The notes: generated by a model from the letters alone, not told the origin. A stretch of DNA of 64,000 nucleotides from Amphritea atlantica (GCA_024397875.1 CP073344.1:1417001-1481000); one strand, 5' to 3'. Positions 1 to 8,918 are shown, counted from the first letter of the stretch. Made by a program: numbers and translations.

Positions 1-4
1 TGGT

Positions 5-562
5 ATGCAGGGCGGTACTGCGGCAACTCAGGATGTCTTTATCGAGCACGTCGGTATCCCGACGCTGGCAGCGATCCCTCAGGCCGTGCGTGCCCTGCAG
101 GAAATGGGTATGCACCGCAAGGTTCAGTTGATCGTGTCCGGCGGTATCCGTAACGGTGCTGATGTTGCCAAGTGTATGGCCCTGGGGGCCGATGCGGTGG
201 CGATCGGTACAGCGGCGCTGGTTGCGCTGGGCTGCAACCACCCGATGTATGACGAAGAGTTCAAGAAGATCGGTTCCGCCGCAGGCTTCTACGATGACTA
301 TCACGAAGGCAAAGACCCGGCGGGTATCTCTACTCAGGATCCGGAGCTGATGAAGCGACTGGACCCGGTCGATGGTGGACGCCGTCTGGCGAACTACCTC
401 AATGTACTGACCCTCGAAGCTCAGACTCTGGCCCGTGCCTGTGGTAAGAATGATCTGCGCAATCTGGAGCCTGAAGACCTGGTAGCCCTGACTGTAGAGT
501 CGGCGGCAATGGCTAATGTGCCGCTGGCGGGTACCAGCTGGATTCCAGGCAAGGGCTTCTGA
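5..562 (+). CDS. mgsC: N-methylglutamate synthase subunit C / glutamate-synthase-like FMN protein (3' end only)
   Basis: This is the C-terminal part of a gene that begins before the window; 185 codons are visible, while the family is usually a little over 400 residues. The visible part is the end of the FMN-binding TIM barrel of glutamate synthase: a GGTAAT start, a SGGIRNGADVAKCMALGADA phosphate-binding segment and a GTAALVALGC stretch typical of the family. In the N-methylglutamate pathway MgsC is the catalytic FMN subunit that makes N-methylglutamate from glutamate and an amide-bound methylamine. The genes that follow (purU, folD, four sarcosine-oxidase-like subunits) fit that pathway. A general GltB-domain or GlxD-type protein is the alternative. 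The family is sure; the exact substrate is inferred from the neighbours. Confidence 0.75.
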   Translation: MQGGTAATQDVFIEHVGIPTLAAIPQAVRALQEMGMHRKVQLIVSGGIRNGADVAKCMALGADAVAIGTAALVALGCNHPMYDEEFKKIGSAAGFYDDYHEGKDPAGISTQDPELMKRLDPVDGGRRLANYLNVLTLEAQTLARACGKNDLRNLEPEDLVALTVESAAMANVPLAGTSWIPGKGF

Positions 563-693
563 AAAGAGCGTTGTAACAGTATTTAAGAAATCCAGATCAA
601 GCAGGACCGCCATGGGATGCCCCGGTATCCCGTGCAAGGCTCCTCTTGTCTGAACAAATGTATAACAAACCGGAGACTATGGAGTCTGCCATC
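563..693 (+). promoter_or_regulatory. mgsC-purU spacer with a compact hairpin
   Basis: The 131-bp spacer contains a 7-bp stem (GGGATGC / GGTATCCC, about 613-630, one G-U pair) with a CCCG loop. No T-run follows, so it does not look like an intrinsic terminator. It may be an mRNA processing or stability element, or a weak leader structure. No known riboswitch was recognised. Confidence 0.3.
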
Positions 694-1563
694 ATGAATA
701 AGTACGAAGCAGATAACGAGATTGTATTAAAAGCCAGCTGTGTAGCGGGTAGTGGAATTGTGGCCAAAGTAACGACTTTTCTCGCTGACCGTGGCTGCTA
801 TATCAGTGAACTGGCGCAGTTTGATGATGAAGACAGCGGCAACTTTTTTATGCGTGCCCGCTTTCATGTTGAGAACGGCGGATACCAGATCAGCGATCTG
901 CAGAATGAATTTCCTGAAGTGGCTACCAGCTTTGACATGAAGTGGGAGATGGTTTCTGTCAAAGCACCGATGAAAACCCTGATTATGGTCAGTAAGTTCG
1001 ACCACTGTCTCGATGATCTTCTGTATCGCCTGCATAAAGGCGAGATCAATATGGAGGTTACGGCGATTGTCTCTAACCACAAAGATCTGCGGCCAATGGC
1101 TGAGCGGGAAGGGATTCGTTTTGTTCACCTGCCAGTGACGAAAGAGAACAAGCTGGAGCAGGAAGCCGCGCTGATGGAGATTGTCGAAGAGACCGGCTCT
1201 GAACTGATTGTGCTGGCGCGTTACATGCAGATCCTCAGTAATGATCTGTGTAAGCAACTGAGTGGCCGGGCGATCAATATCCATCACTCATTCCTGCCCG
1301 GCTTTAAAGGTGCCAAGCCTTACCACCAGGCTCACGCCCGCGGCGTTAAGCTCATCGGTGCAACGGCTCACTATGTGACGTCTGATCTGGATGAAGGTCC
1401 GATTATCGAACAATCGGTTCAGCCGGTAGATCACACCTTCAACGCGGATGCGCTGGTGGCTGTTGGACGGGATACCGAAACCGTGGCACTGGCCCGGGCG
1501 GTGAAACTTCATACTGAGCACCGGGTCTTCCAGGATGATAATAAGACCGTTGTTTTTAAATAG
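694..1563 (+). CDS. purU: Formyltetrahydrofolate deformylase
   Basis: PurU hydrolyses 10-formyl-THF to formate and free THF in the cytoplasm. An N-terminal ACT domain (VLKASCVAGSGIVAKVTTFL, with the AERGC-like ADRGCYISE) is followed by a formyl-transferase fold with the catalytic INIHHSFLPGFKGAKPYHQA region (Asn and His of the active site). I start at ATG 694, preceded by GGAG at about 9 nt, giving 289 residues, the normal PurU length. The open frame extends upstream to a TTG at 646, but that adds residues the family lacks. Placed between mgsC and folD, it would be the last step of methyl-carbon oxidation, releasing formate and recycling THF for the dehydrogenase downstream. Confidence 0.93.
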   Translation: MNKYEADNEIVLKASCVAGSGIVAKVTTFLADRGCYISELAQFDDEDSGNFFMRARFHVENGGYQISDLQNEFPEVATSFDMKWEMVSVKAPMKTLIMVSKFDHCLDDLLYRLHKGEINMEVTAIVSNHKDLRPMAEREGIRFVHLPVTKENKLEQEAALMEIVEETGSELIVLARYMQILSNDLCKQLSGRAINIHHSFLPGFKGAKPYHQAHARGVKLIGATAHYVTSDLDEGPIIEQSVQPVDHTFNADALVAVGRDTETVALARAVKLHTEHRVFQDDNKTVVFK

Positions 1564-1572
1564 GTACTGACT

Positions 1573-2436
1573 ATGACCCGTTTAATCGATGGAAAAAAGA
1601 TCTCAGCCTCAGAGGTGGAACAGCTGGCGGTCGATACCCGCCAGTTTATCGCCGAATCCAGTGTAACACCGGGTCTGGCGGTCGTACTGGTGGGTGATGA
1701 TCCTGCCAGTCAGGTGTATGTGCGCAATAAAGTGAAACAGGCCACCGCGGCCGGGTTTAACTCTACAGAGCATCGTTTACCTGAAGAGACCGGTCAGGCG
1801 CAACTGAATGCACTGGTAGAGCAACTGAACAGTGATCCCTCGGTACACGGGATCCTGGTTCAGCTGCCGCTGCCGGCACAACTCAGTGAACCGGAGATAA
1901 TCCGCCTGATTGCACCGGAAAAAGATGTCGATGGTTTTCATCCGCAAAACGTGGGTGCTCTGGCGGCAGGCAATGCCGAGCTGATTCCCTGCACACCGAT
2001 GGGCTGCATGATCATGCTCAGGCAAACGCTGGGGGATCTGTCCGGTAAACATGCGGTGGTGGTTGGCCGCTCCAACATTGTCGGTAAGCCGATGGCGGCG
2101 CTGTTATTACAGGCGAACTGCACGGTCACGATTGTCCACTCTCGCAGCCAGGATATCGAAGCGATCTGTCGTCAGGCCGACATTCTTGTTGCTGCAGTGG
2201 GGCGTCCGGAGATGATCCGCGGCAGCTGGGTGAAACCGGGCGCAACCGTGATTGATGTGGGTATCAATGCGGTTGAGTCGGGGGGCAGACGGCGCCTGGT
2301 TGGCGATGTGGCGTTTAATGAAGTGTCTGAAGTTGCCGGTGCGATCACCCCAGTGCCCGGCGGTGTCGGACCGATGACCATCGCCTGCCTGATGAAAAAC
2401 ACCCTGACAGCGGCGCGACAACAGATCTCTGTGTAA
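1573..2436 (+). CDS. folD: Methylenetetrahydrofolate dehydrogenase / methenyltetrahydrofolate cyclohydrolase
   Basis: FolD is a bifunctional cytoplasmic enzyme that oxidises 5,10-methylene-THF to methenyl-THF with NADP and hydrates it to 10-formyl-THF. At 287 residues it has the standard length. Visible signatures are [16 protein letters not shown] (catalytic Tyr and Lys), [27 protein letters not shown], the Rossmann segment [14 protein letters not shown] and [10 protein letters not shown] near the end. It lies 9 nt after purU in the same operon. This is probably a dedicated copy for methyl-group oxidation, linking the methylene-THF made by the Mgd complex to PurU. Whether a second folD exists cannot be seen here. 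Confidence 0.95.
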   Translation: MTRLIDGKKISASEVEQLAVDTRQFIAESSVTPGLAVVLVGDDPASQVYVRNKVKQATAAGFNSTEHRLPEETGQAQLNALVEQLNSDPSVHGILVQLPLPAQLSEPEIIRLIAPEKDVDGFHPQNVGALAAGNAELIPCTPMGCMIMLRQTLGDLSGKHAVVVGRSNIVGKPMAALLLQANCTVTIVHSRSQDIEAICRQADILVAAVGRPEMIRGSWVKPGATVIDVGINAVESGGRRRLVGDVAFNEVSEVAGAITPVPGGVGPMTIACLMKNTLTAARQQISV

Positions 2437-2483
2437 TCCCGTTGGTAGATTCAGAAGATGCGACATAAATGGAGGAGAGGTCG

Positions 2484-3728
2484 ATGCCTTTCTCATTACT
2501 GAAATACGGTCTGAATAAAGACTACCCGTTTGAACAGAATGCGGATCTGCCAGCGCCCTCTGCTCTGAAGTCTCACTACGATGTGGTGATCATCGGAGGT
2601 GGCGGGCATGGTGTGGCGACAGCCTATTATCTGGCGAAATACCACGGTATTACCAATGTTGCGGTGCTGGAGAAAGGTTATCTGGGCGGCGGTAACACGG
2701 CCCGTAACACGGCGGTTATCCGTTCCAACTATCTGACCTCAGAAGGCGTTAAGTTCTACAGCGAATCGGTGAAGCTGTTTCAGGAACTGTCCAATGAGTT
2801 TGATTTCAACATTATGTATTCCCGTCGGGGACAGCTGACGCTGGCGCACTCCGATGCGGCGGTGCGCGGCTTCCGGCAGCGCACCGAGGTGAATAAGCAT
2901 TTTGGTGGCAAGACCGAACTGATTGACCCGCAGCAGATCCGTGAGCTGGTGCCGACTTTGAATATGAATCCTGCGGATCAGCCGGTGCTGGCGGGTCTGT
3001 GGCACATGGATGGGGCAACCGCCCGGCATGATGCGGTGGCCTGGGGCTATGCCAAAGGCGCGACTCAGCGAGGTGTGGAACTGCATCAGCTGACTGAGGT
3101 GACCGGCATTAACACCGAAAACAGCAAAGTCAGCAGTGTTGAAACCAATCGCGGCAAGGTTAACTGTGGCTGTGTGGTGCAGGCGGTGGCCGGTATGAGT
3201 TCTGTGGTCGCGGCAATGGCCGGTATCCGCATGCCGATTACCACGTATCCGCTGCAGGCGATGGTGACTCAGCCGGTAAAACCCTTTCTCGATCCTCTGG
3301 TCAGCTCTCCGGCGCTGCACTGCTATGTTCAGCAGACCGGTCGTGGCGAACTGGTGTTCGGCGGTGGCTCTGATCCCTATCCGTTATATGGCACCCGTTC
3401 CACCATGGACCTGAAGGAAAGCCTGCTGGCACATGCGGTTGAACTGTTTCCGTTTATGGCCAATATGCGGCTGATGCGACAGTGGGCGGGGCTCACTGAT
3501 ATGACCTCGGACTACAGCCCGATCATGGGACTCAGTCCGGTGGAAAACTACTACCTGGATGCAGGGTGGGGAACCTGGGGCTTTAAGTCGACACCGATCT
3601 GCGGCAAAACTATGGCTGAACTGGTCGCAACCGGCAAGGTGCCGGAACTGATCGAGCCGTTCGCAATGTCCCGCTTCGATACCTTCCGTCAGGTTAATGA
3701 GATGGGCGCTACGGCGGCCAGTCACTGA
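2484..3728 (+). CDS. mgdA: N-methylglutamate dehydrogenase subunit A (sarcosine oxidase beta-like FAD/FMN oxidoreductase)
   Basis: This is a DAO-family flavoprotein resembling SoxB of heterotetrameric sarcosine oxidase. The FAD motif is VVIIGGGGHGVATAYYLAK (residues 34-52), and the ATARHDAVAWGY segment carries His182, at the place where SoxB binds FMN covalently. It should oxidise the N-methyl group of N-methylglutamate (or sarcosine), yielding methylene-THF. I start at ATG 2484, because GGAGAGG sits just upstream; the open frame runs back to 2469, but that ATG overlaps the Shine-Dalgarno sequence. Length is 414 residues, as expected. It heads the four-subunit set A-B-C-D. soxB is the alternative name; mgdA is preferred because of the upstream mgsC. 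Confidence 0.85.
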   Translation: MPFSLLKYGLNKDYPFEQNADLPAPSALKSHYDVVIIGGGGHGVATAYYLAKYHGITNVAVLEKGYLGGGNTARNTAVIRSNYLTSEGVKFYSESVKLFQELSNEFDFNIMYSRRGQLTLAHSDAAVRGFRQRTEVNKHFGGKTELIDPQQIRELVPTLNMNPADQPVLAGLWHMDGATARHDAVAWGYAKGATQRGVELHQLTEVTGINTENSKVSSVETNRGKVNCGCVVQAVAGMSSVVAAMAGIRMPITTYPLQAMVTQPVKPFLDPLVSSPALHCYVQQTGRGELVFGGGSDPYPLYGTRSTMDLKESLLAHAVELFPFMANMRLMRQWAGLTDMTSDYSPIMGLSPVENYYLDAGWGTWGFKSTPICGKTMAELVATGKVPELIEPFAMSRFDTFRQVNEMGATAASH

Positions 3729-3738
3729 GGAGTCTGCA

Positions 3739-4056
3739 ATGAAGATTATTAATTGTCCTCTGAATGGACCCCGCAACAGCAGCGAATTTGTTCACGGTGG
3801 CGAGTTGCGTCAGATGCCTGACCCCAACAACTGCACCGATAAAGAGTGGGCCGATTACGTGTTTTACAGTGATAACCAGATCGGTCTGATCACTGAATGG
3901 TGGCTGCATGCGCCATCCGGATATTGGTTTATCGCTGAGCGGCATACCGGCAGCGATGAGATTATGCGGACTTACGATCCCTCTGAAATATTCACCCACC
4001 GGGTCGAATTTACCGAGAAAGAAGAGCGTAGTCCGTCTGAGGAGGTGGAAGCATGA
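3739..4056 (+). CDS. mgdB: N-methylglutamate dehydrogenase subunit B (sarcosine oxidase delta-like)
   Basis: A 105-residue small subunit recognised by its position and by the SoxD pattern: an N-terminal CPLNGPRN, then WADYVFYSDN, EWWLHAPSGYWF and a conserved TY. Sarcosine oxidase delta subunits bind zinc through Cys-x-x-Cys near the N-terminus plus a His and a third Cys. Here Cys6 and His57 remain, but the second Cys is Asn9 and the later Cys is replaced by Ser/Gly, so the classical zinc site looks incomplete. A strong GAGGAG lies 6 nt before ATG 3739. The stop overlaps the next start (ATGA), so translation is coupled to subunit C. Confidence 0.82.
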   Translation: MKIINCPLNGPRNSSEFVHGGELRQMPDPNNCTDKEWADYVFYSDNQIGLITEWWLHAPSGYWFIAERHTGSDEIMRTYDPSEIFTHRVEFTEKEERSPSEEVEA

Positions 4057-6953
4057 GCAGCGAGAAGCGCCTTAACGCCCCAATGGGGTTGCTGATCGAC
4101 CGGGCAAAACCGCTGTCGTTCAGCTTTGAAGGTAAGCAGTACAGTGGTTTTCAGGGCGATAGTATCGCCAGCGCACTGCTCTCAAACCAGCAGTGGCTGA
4201 TGTCCCGTTCGTTTAAATATCACCGTCCCCGTGCGCCGCTGACCATGGCGGGGCAGGATGCCAATACCCTAATTCAGCTGGGCGGTGAACCCAACGTCCT
4301 GGCCGATCGGGAGATGCTTAGTGAAGGTATCAGCGCAGAGGGGCAGAACTATAACGGCACCCTGGAGAAGGATAAAGATGCCTTGCTGGGTCACTTTAGT
4401 CGCTTTATGCCGGTGGGGTTTTACTACCGCAGCTTCTTTAAACCGATGGGCGTGTGGGATAAGTGGGAAAGTTTTATCCGTGAAAAAGCCGGACTGGGTA
4501 AGCTCGATCTGGAGTTTAAACCGGAATATTACGACAAAAAATACCTCTTCACTGATCTGGTTGTCATCGGCTCTGGCCCGGCGGGTCTGAGTGCGGCACT
4601 GAAAGCCGCCGATGCCGGTGCTCAGGTGTTGCTGGTCGAGGAGATGCCCCTGCTGGGTGGTGCGCTGACCTATAACCGCTTTGATATCGAGGGTCAGCAG
4701 GCGGATGAATTGCGTCAGCAGCTGATCGAAAGGGTCACTGCGCACCTCAATATTGAGGTAATGACCGATACCGTCTGTAATGCTTGGTTTACCGAGAACT
4801 ATCTGCCGCTGATTCAGGGTAAGCGGCTGTATAAACTGCGGGCGAAAGAGTGCATCGTCGCTTCCGGTGCATATGAGCAGCATGTGGTGTTCCGTAATAA
4901 TGATCTGCCGGGCATTATGCTGTGCAGCGCGGTTACCCGGTTGATGAAACTCTATGCGGTGAAACCGGGGTGTAAAGCGGTGGTGCTGACCGGTAATGAT
5001 GACGGTTACCTGACCGCGCTGGCGCTGCTTGAAAATGGTGTTGAGGTTGCTGCTATTGTTGACCTGCGACAAGAGCATCCCTGGCCAGAGCTGCTGGGCG
5101 CAGTGAGACAGAAGGGGATTCAGGTAATACAGAACAGCACCGTTTATGAAGCGTTGCCAACCAAGGGTAACAAACATATTCGTGGCGTGGATATCCGCGC
5201 CATTGTCGGTGAGGGAGAGGTCAGTGAATTTTCTACCCTGCTGGATTGTGATCTGCTCTGTATGTCGGCGGGTTATATGCCGGCTTACCAACTGCTGTGT
5301 CAGGCAGGGGCTCAGCTTACCTATAATGATGACGTTGCCGAATTTAAATTATCCGGCCTGCCTCAGAGCGTGCATATCGCCGGATCGGTTAATGGGTTAC
5401 ATAGCCTGGATGCAGTAATGAGCGATGGTGTTAATGCCGCCATCCGTGCTTTACGCAACCTGGAACTGAGTGAAGAATCAGAAATCAGTGTCAGCTGTCA
5501 GGCGAAACCGAACTATAGCTGGCCGATCTTCAGTCATCCGAAAGGTAAGGACTTTGTCGACTACGATGAGGATCTGCAGGCTAAAGATATTGTTAATGCC
5601 ACCCGGCTGGGGTATCGCGATATCCAGCTGGTTAAGCGTTTCTCTACGGTGGGTATGGGGCCTTCTCAGGGACGCCACTCGGCGTTGCCTACGGCCCGGC
5701 TGGTGGCTAAGTCTACCGATCGTACGGTCACCCAGACCGGTGTGACCACTGCGCGTCCGCCGTTTGCTCCGGAGAAACTGGCACATGTTGCCGGGCGGAT
5801 CTTTGATCCACGCCGTCATACCGCTATGCACCACCGTCACCTTGAACTGGGCGCGAAGATGATTCCGGCGGGTAACTGGCGCCGTCCTGCTTACTATGGC
5901 GATGCTGCTCAGCGGGATCGCTGGGTTCGTGAGGAAGCAGAGCATGTGCGCTCCAAAGTCGGGCTGATCGATGTCAGCACACTGGGGGGCATCGAACTGC
6001 GGGGGCCGGATGCCGCCGAATTTATGAACCGGATCTATACCTTTGCCTTCCTTAAACAGCCGGTGGGCAGAACCCGCTACGCTGTACTGACCAACGAGCA
6101 TGGTGTGGTGATCGATGACGGTGTTGCCTGTCGTATCAGCGAGGATCATTTCTATGTGACCGCGACGACCAGTGGGGTCGAGCGGGTCTATCGGGATATG
6201 ACTCAGTGGAATGCCCAGTGGCGGCTGGATGTCGATATTCTGCATGTGACTTCGGCCTTTGCCGCTGTCAGTCTGGCCGGACCCGATTCCCGTAAAGTGC
6301 TGGAAACGCTGGTAGACGATGTTGACCTGAGTGCGGAAGGTTTTCCCTATCTTGCCTACCGTGAAGGCAAGGTGGCAGGTATTCCTGCGCGTCTGTTGCG
6401 GGTGGGTTTTGTCGGAGAACTGGGATATGAGATCCATGTGCCTTCCCGCTATGGTGAAGCGCTGTGGGATGCATTGATGGAAGCCGGTAAAGCGTTTGAT
6501 ATCCGACCGTTCGGGGTGGAAACCCAGCGACTGCTGCGACTCGAAAAAGGCCATGTGATTATCAGTCAGGACACCGATGGCATGAGCCATCCGGGTGAGC
6601 TGGATCTGAGCTGGGCGGTGAACCGCAAGAAACCGTTCTTCGTCGGTTGCCGCTCAGTCGATATCGTTATGGCTCAGCCACAAACCCGTAAGCTGGTCGG
6701 TTTTAAACTACCGGCTGACAGTAGCAAACCCGAAGAGGGGCACCTGGTACTGAAAGGGGATCGGATCGCAGGTAACGTGACCTCCTGTGAATACTCTTCT
6801 GCCAGTCAGGCCATTATTGGTCTGGCCTTTGCGGATATAGCGGACAGTGAACCCGGTTCGAAGATCAATATCCGGGTCGCGGGTGAAGAGATTCTGGCCG
6901 ATGTCGTGAAACTGCCGTTCTATGATCCTGAAAACCTGAGACAGGAGATGTGA
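4053..6953 (+). CDS. mgdC: N-methylglutamate dehydrogenase subunit C (sarcosine oxidase alpha-like)
   Basis: A 966-residue multidomain subunit. Residues 1-100 form the ferredoxin-like Fer2_4 module of SoxA (SFKYHRPRAP). Around 166-480 lies a dinucleotide-binding domain with VIGSGPAGLSAALKAADAGA (GxGxxG at 173-178). The C-terminal third, from about 590, is a GcvT-like aminomethyltransferase fold (VGLIDVSTLGGIELRGPDA, GELGYEIHVPS) that binds THF and takes up the methylene group. It works with subunits A, B and D as one cytoplasmic complex. It is slightly shorter than a typical SoxA of about 1000 residues. It starts at ATG 4053 inside the mgdB stop codon and ends 3 nt before mgdD. Confidence 0.87.
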   Translation: MSSEKRLNAPMGLLIDRAKPLSFSFEGKQYSGFQGDSIASALLSNQQWLMSRSFKYHRPRAPLTMAGQDANTLIQLGGEPNVLADREMLSEGISAEGQNYNGTLEKDKDALLGHFSRFMPVGFYYRSFFKPMGVWDKWESFIREKAGLGKLDLEFKPEYYDKKYLFTDLVVIGSGPAGLSAALKAADAGAQVLLVEEMPLLGGALTYNRFDIEGQQADELRQQLIERVTAHLNIEVMTDTVCNAWFTENYLPLIQGKRLYKLRAKECIVASGAYEQHVVFRNNDLPGIMLCSAVTRLMKLYAVKPGCKAVVLTGNDDGYLTALALLENGVEVAAIVDLRQEHPWPELLGAVRQKGIQVIQNSTVYEALPTKGNKHIRGVDIRAIVGEGEVSEFSTLLDCDLLCMSAGYMPAYQLLCQAGAQLTYNDDVAEFKLSGLPQSVHIAGSVNGLHSLDAVMSDGVNAAIRALRNLELSEESEISVSCQAKPNYSWPIFSHPKGKDFVDYDEDLQAKDIVNATRLGYRDIQLVKRFSTVGMGPSQGRHSALPTARLVAKSTDRTVTQTGVTTARPPFAPEKLAHVAGRIFDPRRHTAMHHRHLELGAKMIPAGNWRRPAYYGDAAQRDRWVREEAEHVRSKVGLIDVSTLGGIELRGPDAAEFMNRIYTFAFLKQPVGRTRYAVLTNEHGVVIDDGVACRISEDHFYVTATTSGVERVYRDMTQWNAQWRLDVDILHVTSAFAAVSLAGPDSRKVLETLVDDVDLSAEGFPYLAYREGKVAGIPARLLRVGFVGELGYEIHVPSRYGEALWDALMEAGKAFDIRPFGVETQRLLRLEKGHVIISQDTDGMSHPGELDLSWAVNRKKPFFVGCRSVDIVMAQPQTRKLVGFKLPADSSKPEEGHLVLKGDRIAGNVTSCEYSSASQAIIGLAFADIADSEPGSKINIRVAGEEILADVVKLPFYDPENLRQEM

Positions 6954-6955
6954 CC

Positions 6956-7627
6956 ATGACCGTGATTAAACCCGAACTGTTCGACAGTCGCAGTTGTATC
7001 TATCGTAAGCATCAACACGCCGAGTTTTCCGAGGTTTCGGGGGCCGCTCAGGTGCTGAGTTATGCCGAGCAGGGAGATCCGGCCACCGGGCTGATCGATC
7101 TGTCGGTGCGGCCCCGCTTTGGCTTGCGCGGGCCAAATGCGGGAGCGGCGCTGATCGCTGCCGGCCTGCTGCATCCGGAACAGCCGAATACTCTCACGGT
7201 ATCTGATGATGGCGTGATGGTGCTGCGGCTCGGGCGTACCGAGTATTGGGTGCTGGCGTTGCCGGGTGCATCCGCCGATACGGATATGGACGCGCTGCAG
7301 CACCAACTGTGTGGCAGCGGTATCTATCCGGTCTATTGCCACGACAGTTATACCTGGCTGGCAATGGCCGGCGATAATCTGGCGGATATTATGGCTAAGG
7401 TCTGTGCCGTTGATCTGCGGGAAGAAAGCTTCGCGCCGGGGGAGCTGGTGATGACCTCTCTGGCCCGGGTCGGCGGCATTATCTGCCATCACCAGATGGC
7501 GGGCATGAGCGTCTTTTCGATCTTCAGCGACAGTGCCTCAGCGGGCTACCTTTGGGACGCGCTGCTGGATGCGATGGCTGAATTTGACGGAATCCCCGCA
7601 GGACAGAACAGGCTACTTGGCCGCTAA
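6956..7627 (+). CDS. mgdD: N-methylglutamate dehydrogenase subunit D (sarcosine oxidase gamma-like)
   Basis: A 223-residue protein in the position of SoxG/MgdD, with a weak GcvT-like fold (IDLSVRPRFGLRGPNAGAAL near the N-terminus, VMTSLARVGGIICHH later). The gamma subunit is structural and caps the alpha subunit's THF domain. I chose ATG 6956, with AGGAG at 6943-6947; GTG 6950 is in frame and overlaps the mgdC stop, so either is possible. The last gene of the operon; an intrinsic terminator lies about 40 bp downstream. Confidence 0.82.
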   Translation: MTVIKPELFDSRSCIYRKHQHAEFSEVSGAAQVLSYAEQGDPATGLIDLSVRPRFGLRGPNAGAALIAAGLLHPEQPNTLTVSDDGVMVLRLGRTEYWVLALPGASADTDMDALQHQLCGSGIYPVYCHDSYTWLAMAGDNLADIMAKVCAVDLREESFAPGELVMTSLARVGGIICHHQMAGMSVFSIFSDSASAGYLWDALLDAMAEFDGIPAGQNRLLGR

Positions 7628-7664
7628 TAACGGCCTCTGGTCGCGTAAACCGTTCCATCACCCC

Positions 7665-7706
7665 AAAAACCGGCTGGCATCTCCTCCGATGCCGCTGGTT
7701 TTTCTT
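7665..7706 (+). terminator. Intrinsic terminator after the mgd operon
   Basis: AAAAACC and GGCATC pair with GATGCC and GGTTTTT around a TCCTCC loop, followed by TTTTTCTTT. There is a small internal bulge. The A-run on the left means it could also work on the minus strand. Confidence 0.75.
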
Positions 7707-7823
7707 TACGCAGGATTTAAGCCTGCTCAGATCGCGTTATCTTTTTCATGTTGAACCCCTTCCTATCGTCAGGCTTTAAGGTAAAGTGAGCGCTTTCACT
7801 GGTTTCTCAACGCCGTAAACAGA

Positions 7824-8630
7824 ATGATGGATCAGCTTATGCAACAGACAGATATTCAGGCGGCAGCACAAGTCCTGTTCAACCGGCGCCTGAAGCAACA
7901 GGTTACCGGCCCTTTAGCGCCCGAACTCCGTCCTGCCAGCGTTGATGATGCGCTGGCGATACAGCAGCAACTGACGCTAATGATGGAACAGGCCGGAGAT
8001 CGGGTGGCTGGCTGGAAATGCGCGTTGCCGATTGAGATTGACGGGTTGAAAAATGTTCCGGTGGTCGCGCCCATTTTTCGCAATAGCACCTACACCGACT
8101 CACCCTGTCCGATTCAGCTGGATCAGGGCGTTTGCAAAATCGAACCGGAGATCGCATTTCGTTTCGGGCATGATCTGCCTCACAGACGTGAACCTTTCAG
8201 TGAAGAGGAGATCATGGCCGCTTTGTCCGGGGCGCATCTGGCACTGGAACTGATTCTGAGTCGCTATCTGAATCCGGACTCGGTCAGCTATTGCGAACAC
8301 CTGGCGGATTGTCTGTTTAATCAGGGGCTGTTTGTTGGTCCGGAGATCTCACTGGAACAGGCGTTTTCTGCGTCAGAGATCGGTTTTGTTTTAACCGGCT
8401 CCTCCGGGATTTCAGACGCGCGGATCGACGGTAAACATCCTGCGGTCTATCCCCAGCTGCCGTTATTCTGGATGGTTAATTATCTCAGTCAAAAGGGCAT
8501 CGATATCAAAGCGGGTCAGGTAGTGATTACCAGTTCCTATGCCGGCGTTATCGAGGTCGCTCCCGAAATTAATTTCACGTTACAGTATGAAAAATTGGGA
8601 GAAATCGGGTTACGGTTTGAGATAGACTGA
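7824..8630 (+). CDS. 2-keto-4-pentenoate hydratase family protein (MhpD-like)
   Basis: A 268-residue protein of the fumarylacetoacetate-hydrolase fold, hydratase branch. Visible marks are AGWKCALP (about residue 58), a metal-site KIEPEIAFRFG (about 102-112; two Glu ligands expected), HLALELILSRY, and the C-terminal ITSSYAGVIEVAP. Such enzymes hydrate 2-hydroxypenta-2,4-dienoates in aromatic meta-cleavage or decarboxylate related keto acids. No other aromatic-pathway gene is adjacent, so the true substrate is unknown. ATG 7824, 7827 and 7839 are all possible starts; no clear Shine-Dalgarno sequence decides. It stands alone after the mgd terminator. Confidence 0.7.
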   Translation: MMDQLMQQTDIQAAAQVLFNRRLKQQVTGPLAPELRPASVDDALAIQQQLTLMMEQAGDRVAGWKCALPIEIDGLKNVPVVAPIFRNSTYTDSPCPIQLDQGVCKIEPEIAFRFGHDLPHRREPFSEEEIMAALSGAHLALELILSRYLNPDSVSYCEHLADCLFNQGLFVGPEISLEQAFSASEIGFVLTGSSGISDARIDGKHPAVYPQLPLFWMVNYLSQKGIDIKAGQVVITSSYAGVIEVAPEINFTLQYEKLGEIGLRFEID

Positions 8631-8672
8631 ACACTGAATACGTTTTACAGAAACTGAAAAAGGAGTGTGGAA

Positions 8673-8918
8673 ATGGGAATTCTGTCCTGGATTATCCTGG
8701 GTTTAGTGGCGGGTGTACTGGCAAAATGGATTATGCCCGGAAAAGATGGAGGTGGTTTTATCATCACCACGCTGCTGGGTATCGCCGGCGCCTTTGTGGG
8801 TGGTTATCTCGGTAACCTGATTGGCTTCGGCACTCTGAATGGGCTGAGCCTTGGCAGTATCGCGACCGCAACCGTGGGGGCCTTTATTCTGTTGTTTGCC
8901 TATAACCAGCTGAAATAA
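8673..8918 (+). CDS. GlsB/YeaQ/YmgE family stress-response membrane protein
   Basis: An 81-residue, very hydrophobic protein with three predicted membrane segments: ILSWIILGLVAGVLAKW, then a PGKDGGGFIITTLLGIAGAF loop and helix, and ATATVGAFILLFAY. This is the full-length pattern of the transglycosylase-associated (YeaQ) family: small inner-membrane proteins often induced by general or acid stress and of unknown biochemical role. Start ATG 8673 is set by AAGGAG at 8660-8665; a GTG at 8667 is in frame but too close to that site. Monocistronic in appearance. Confidence 0.88.
   Translation: MGILSWIILGLVAGVLAKWIMPGKDGGGFIITTLLGIAGAFVGGYLGNLIGFGTLNGLSLGSIATATVGAFILLFAYNQLK

Noticed and set aside
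4269..6590. Long minus-strand open frames opposite mgdC (up to 370 codons)
   Set aside because: The plus strand encodes a complete SoxA/MgdC-type protein with recognisable domains; the antisense products have no motifs.
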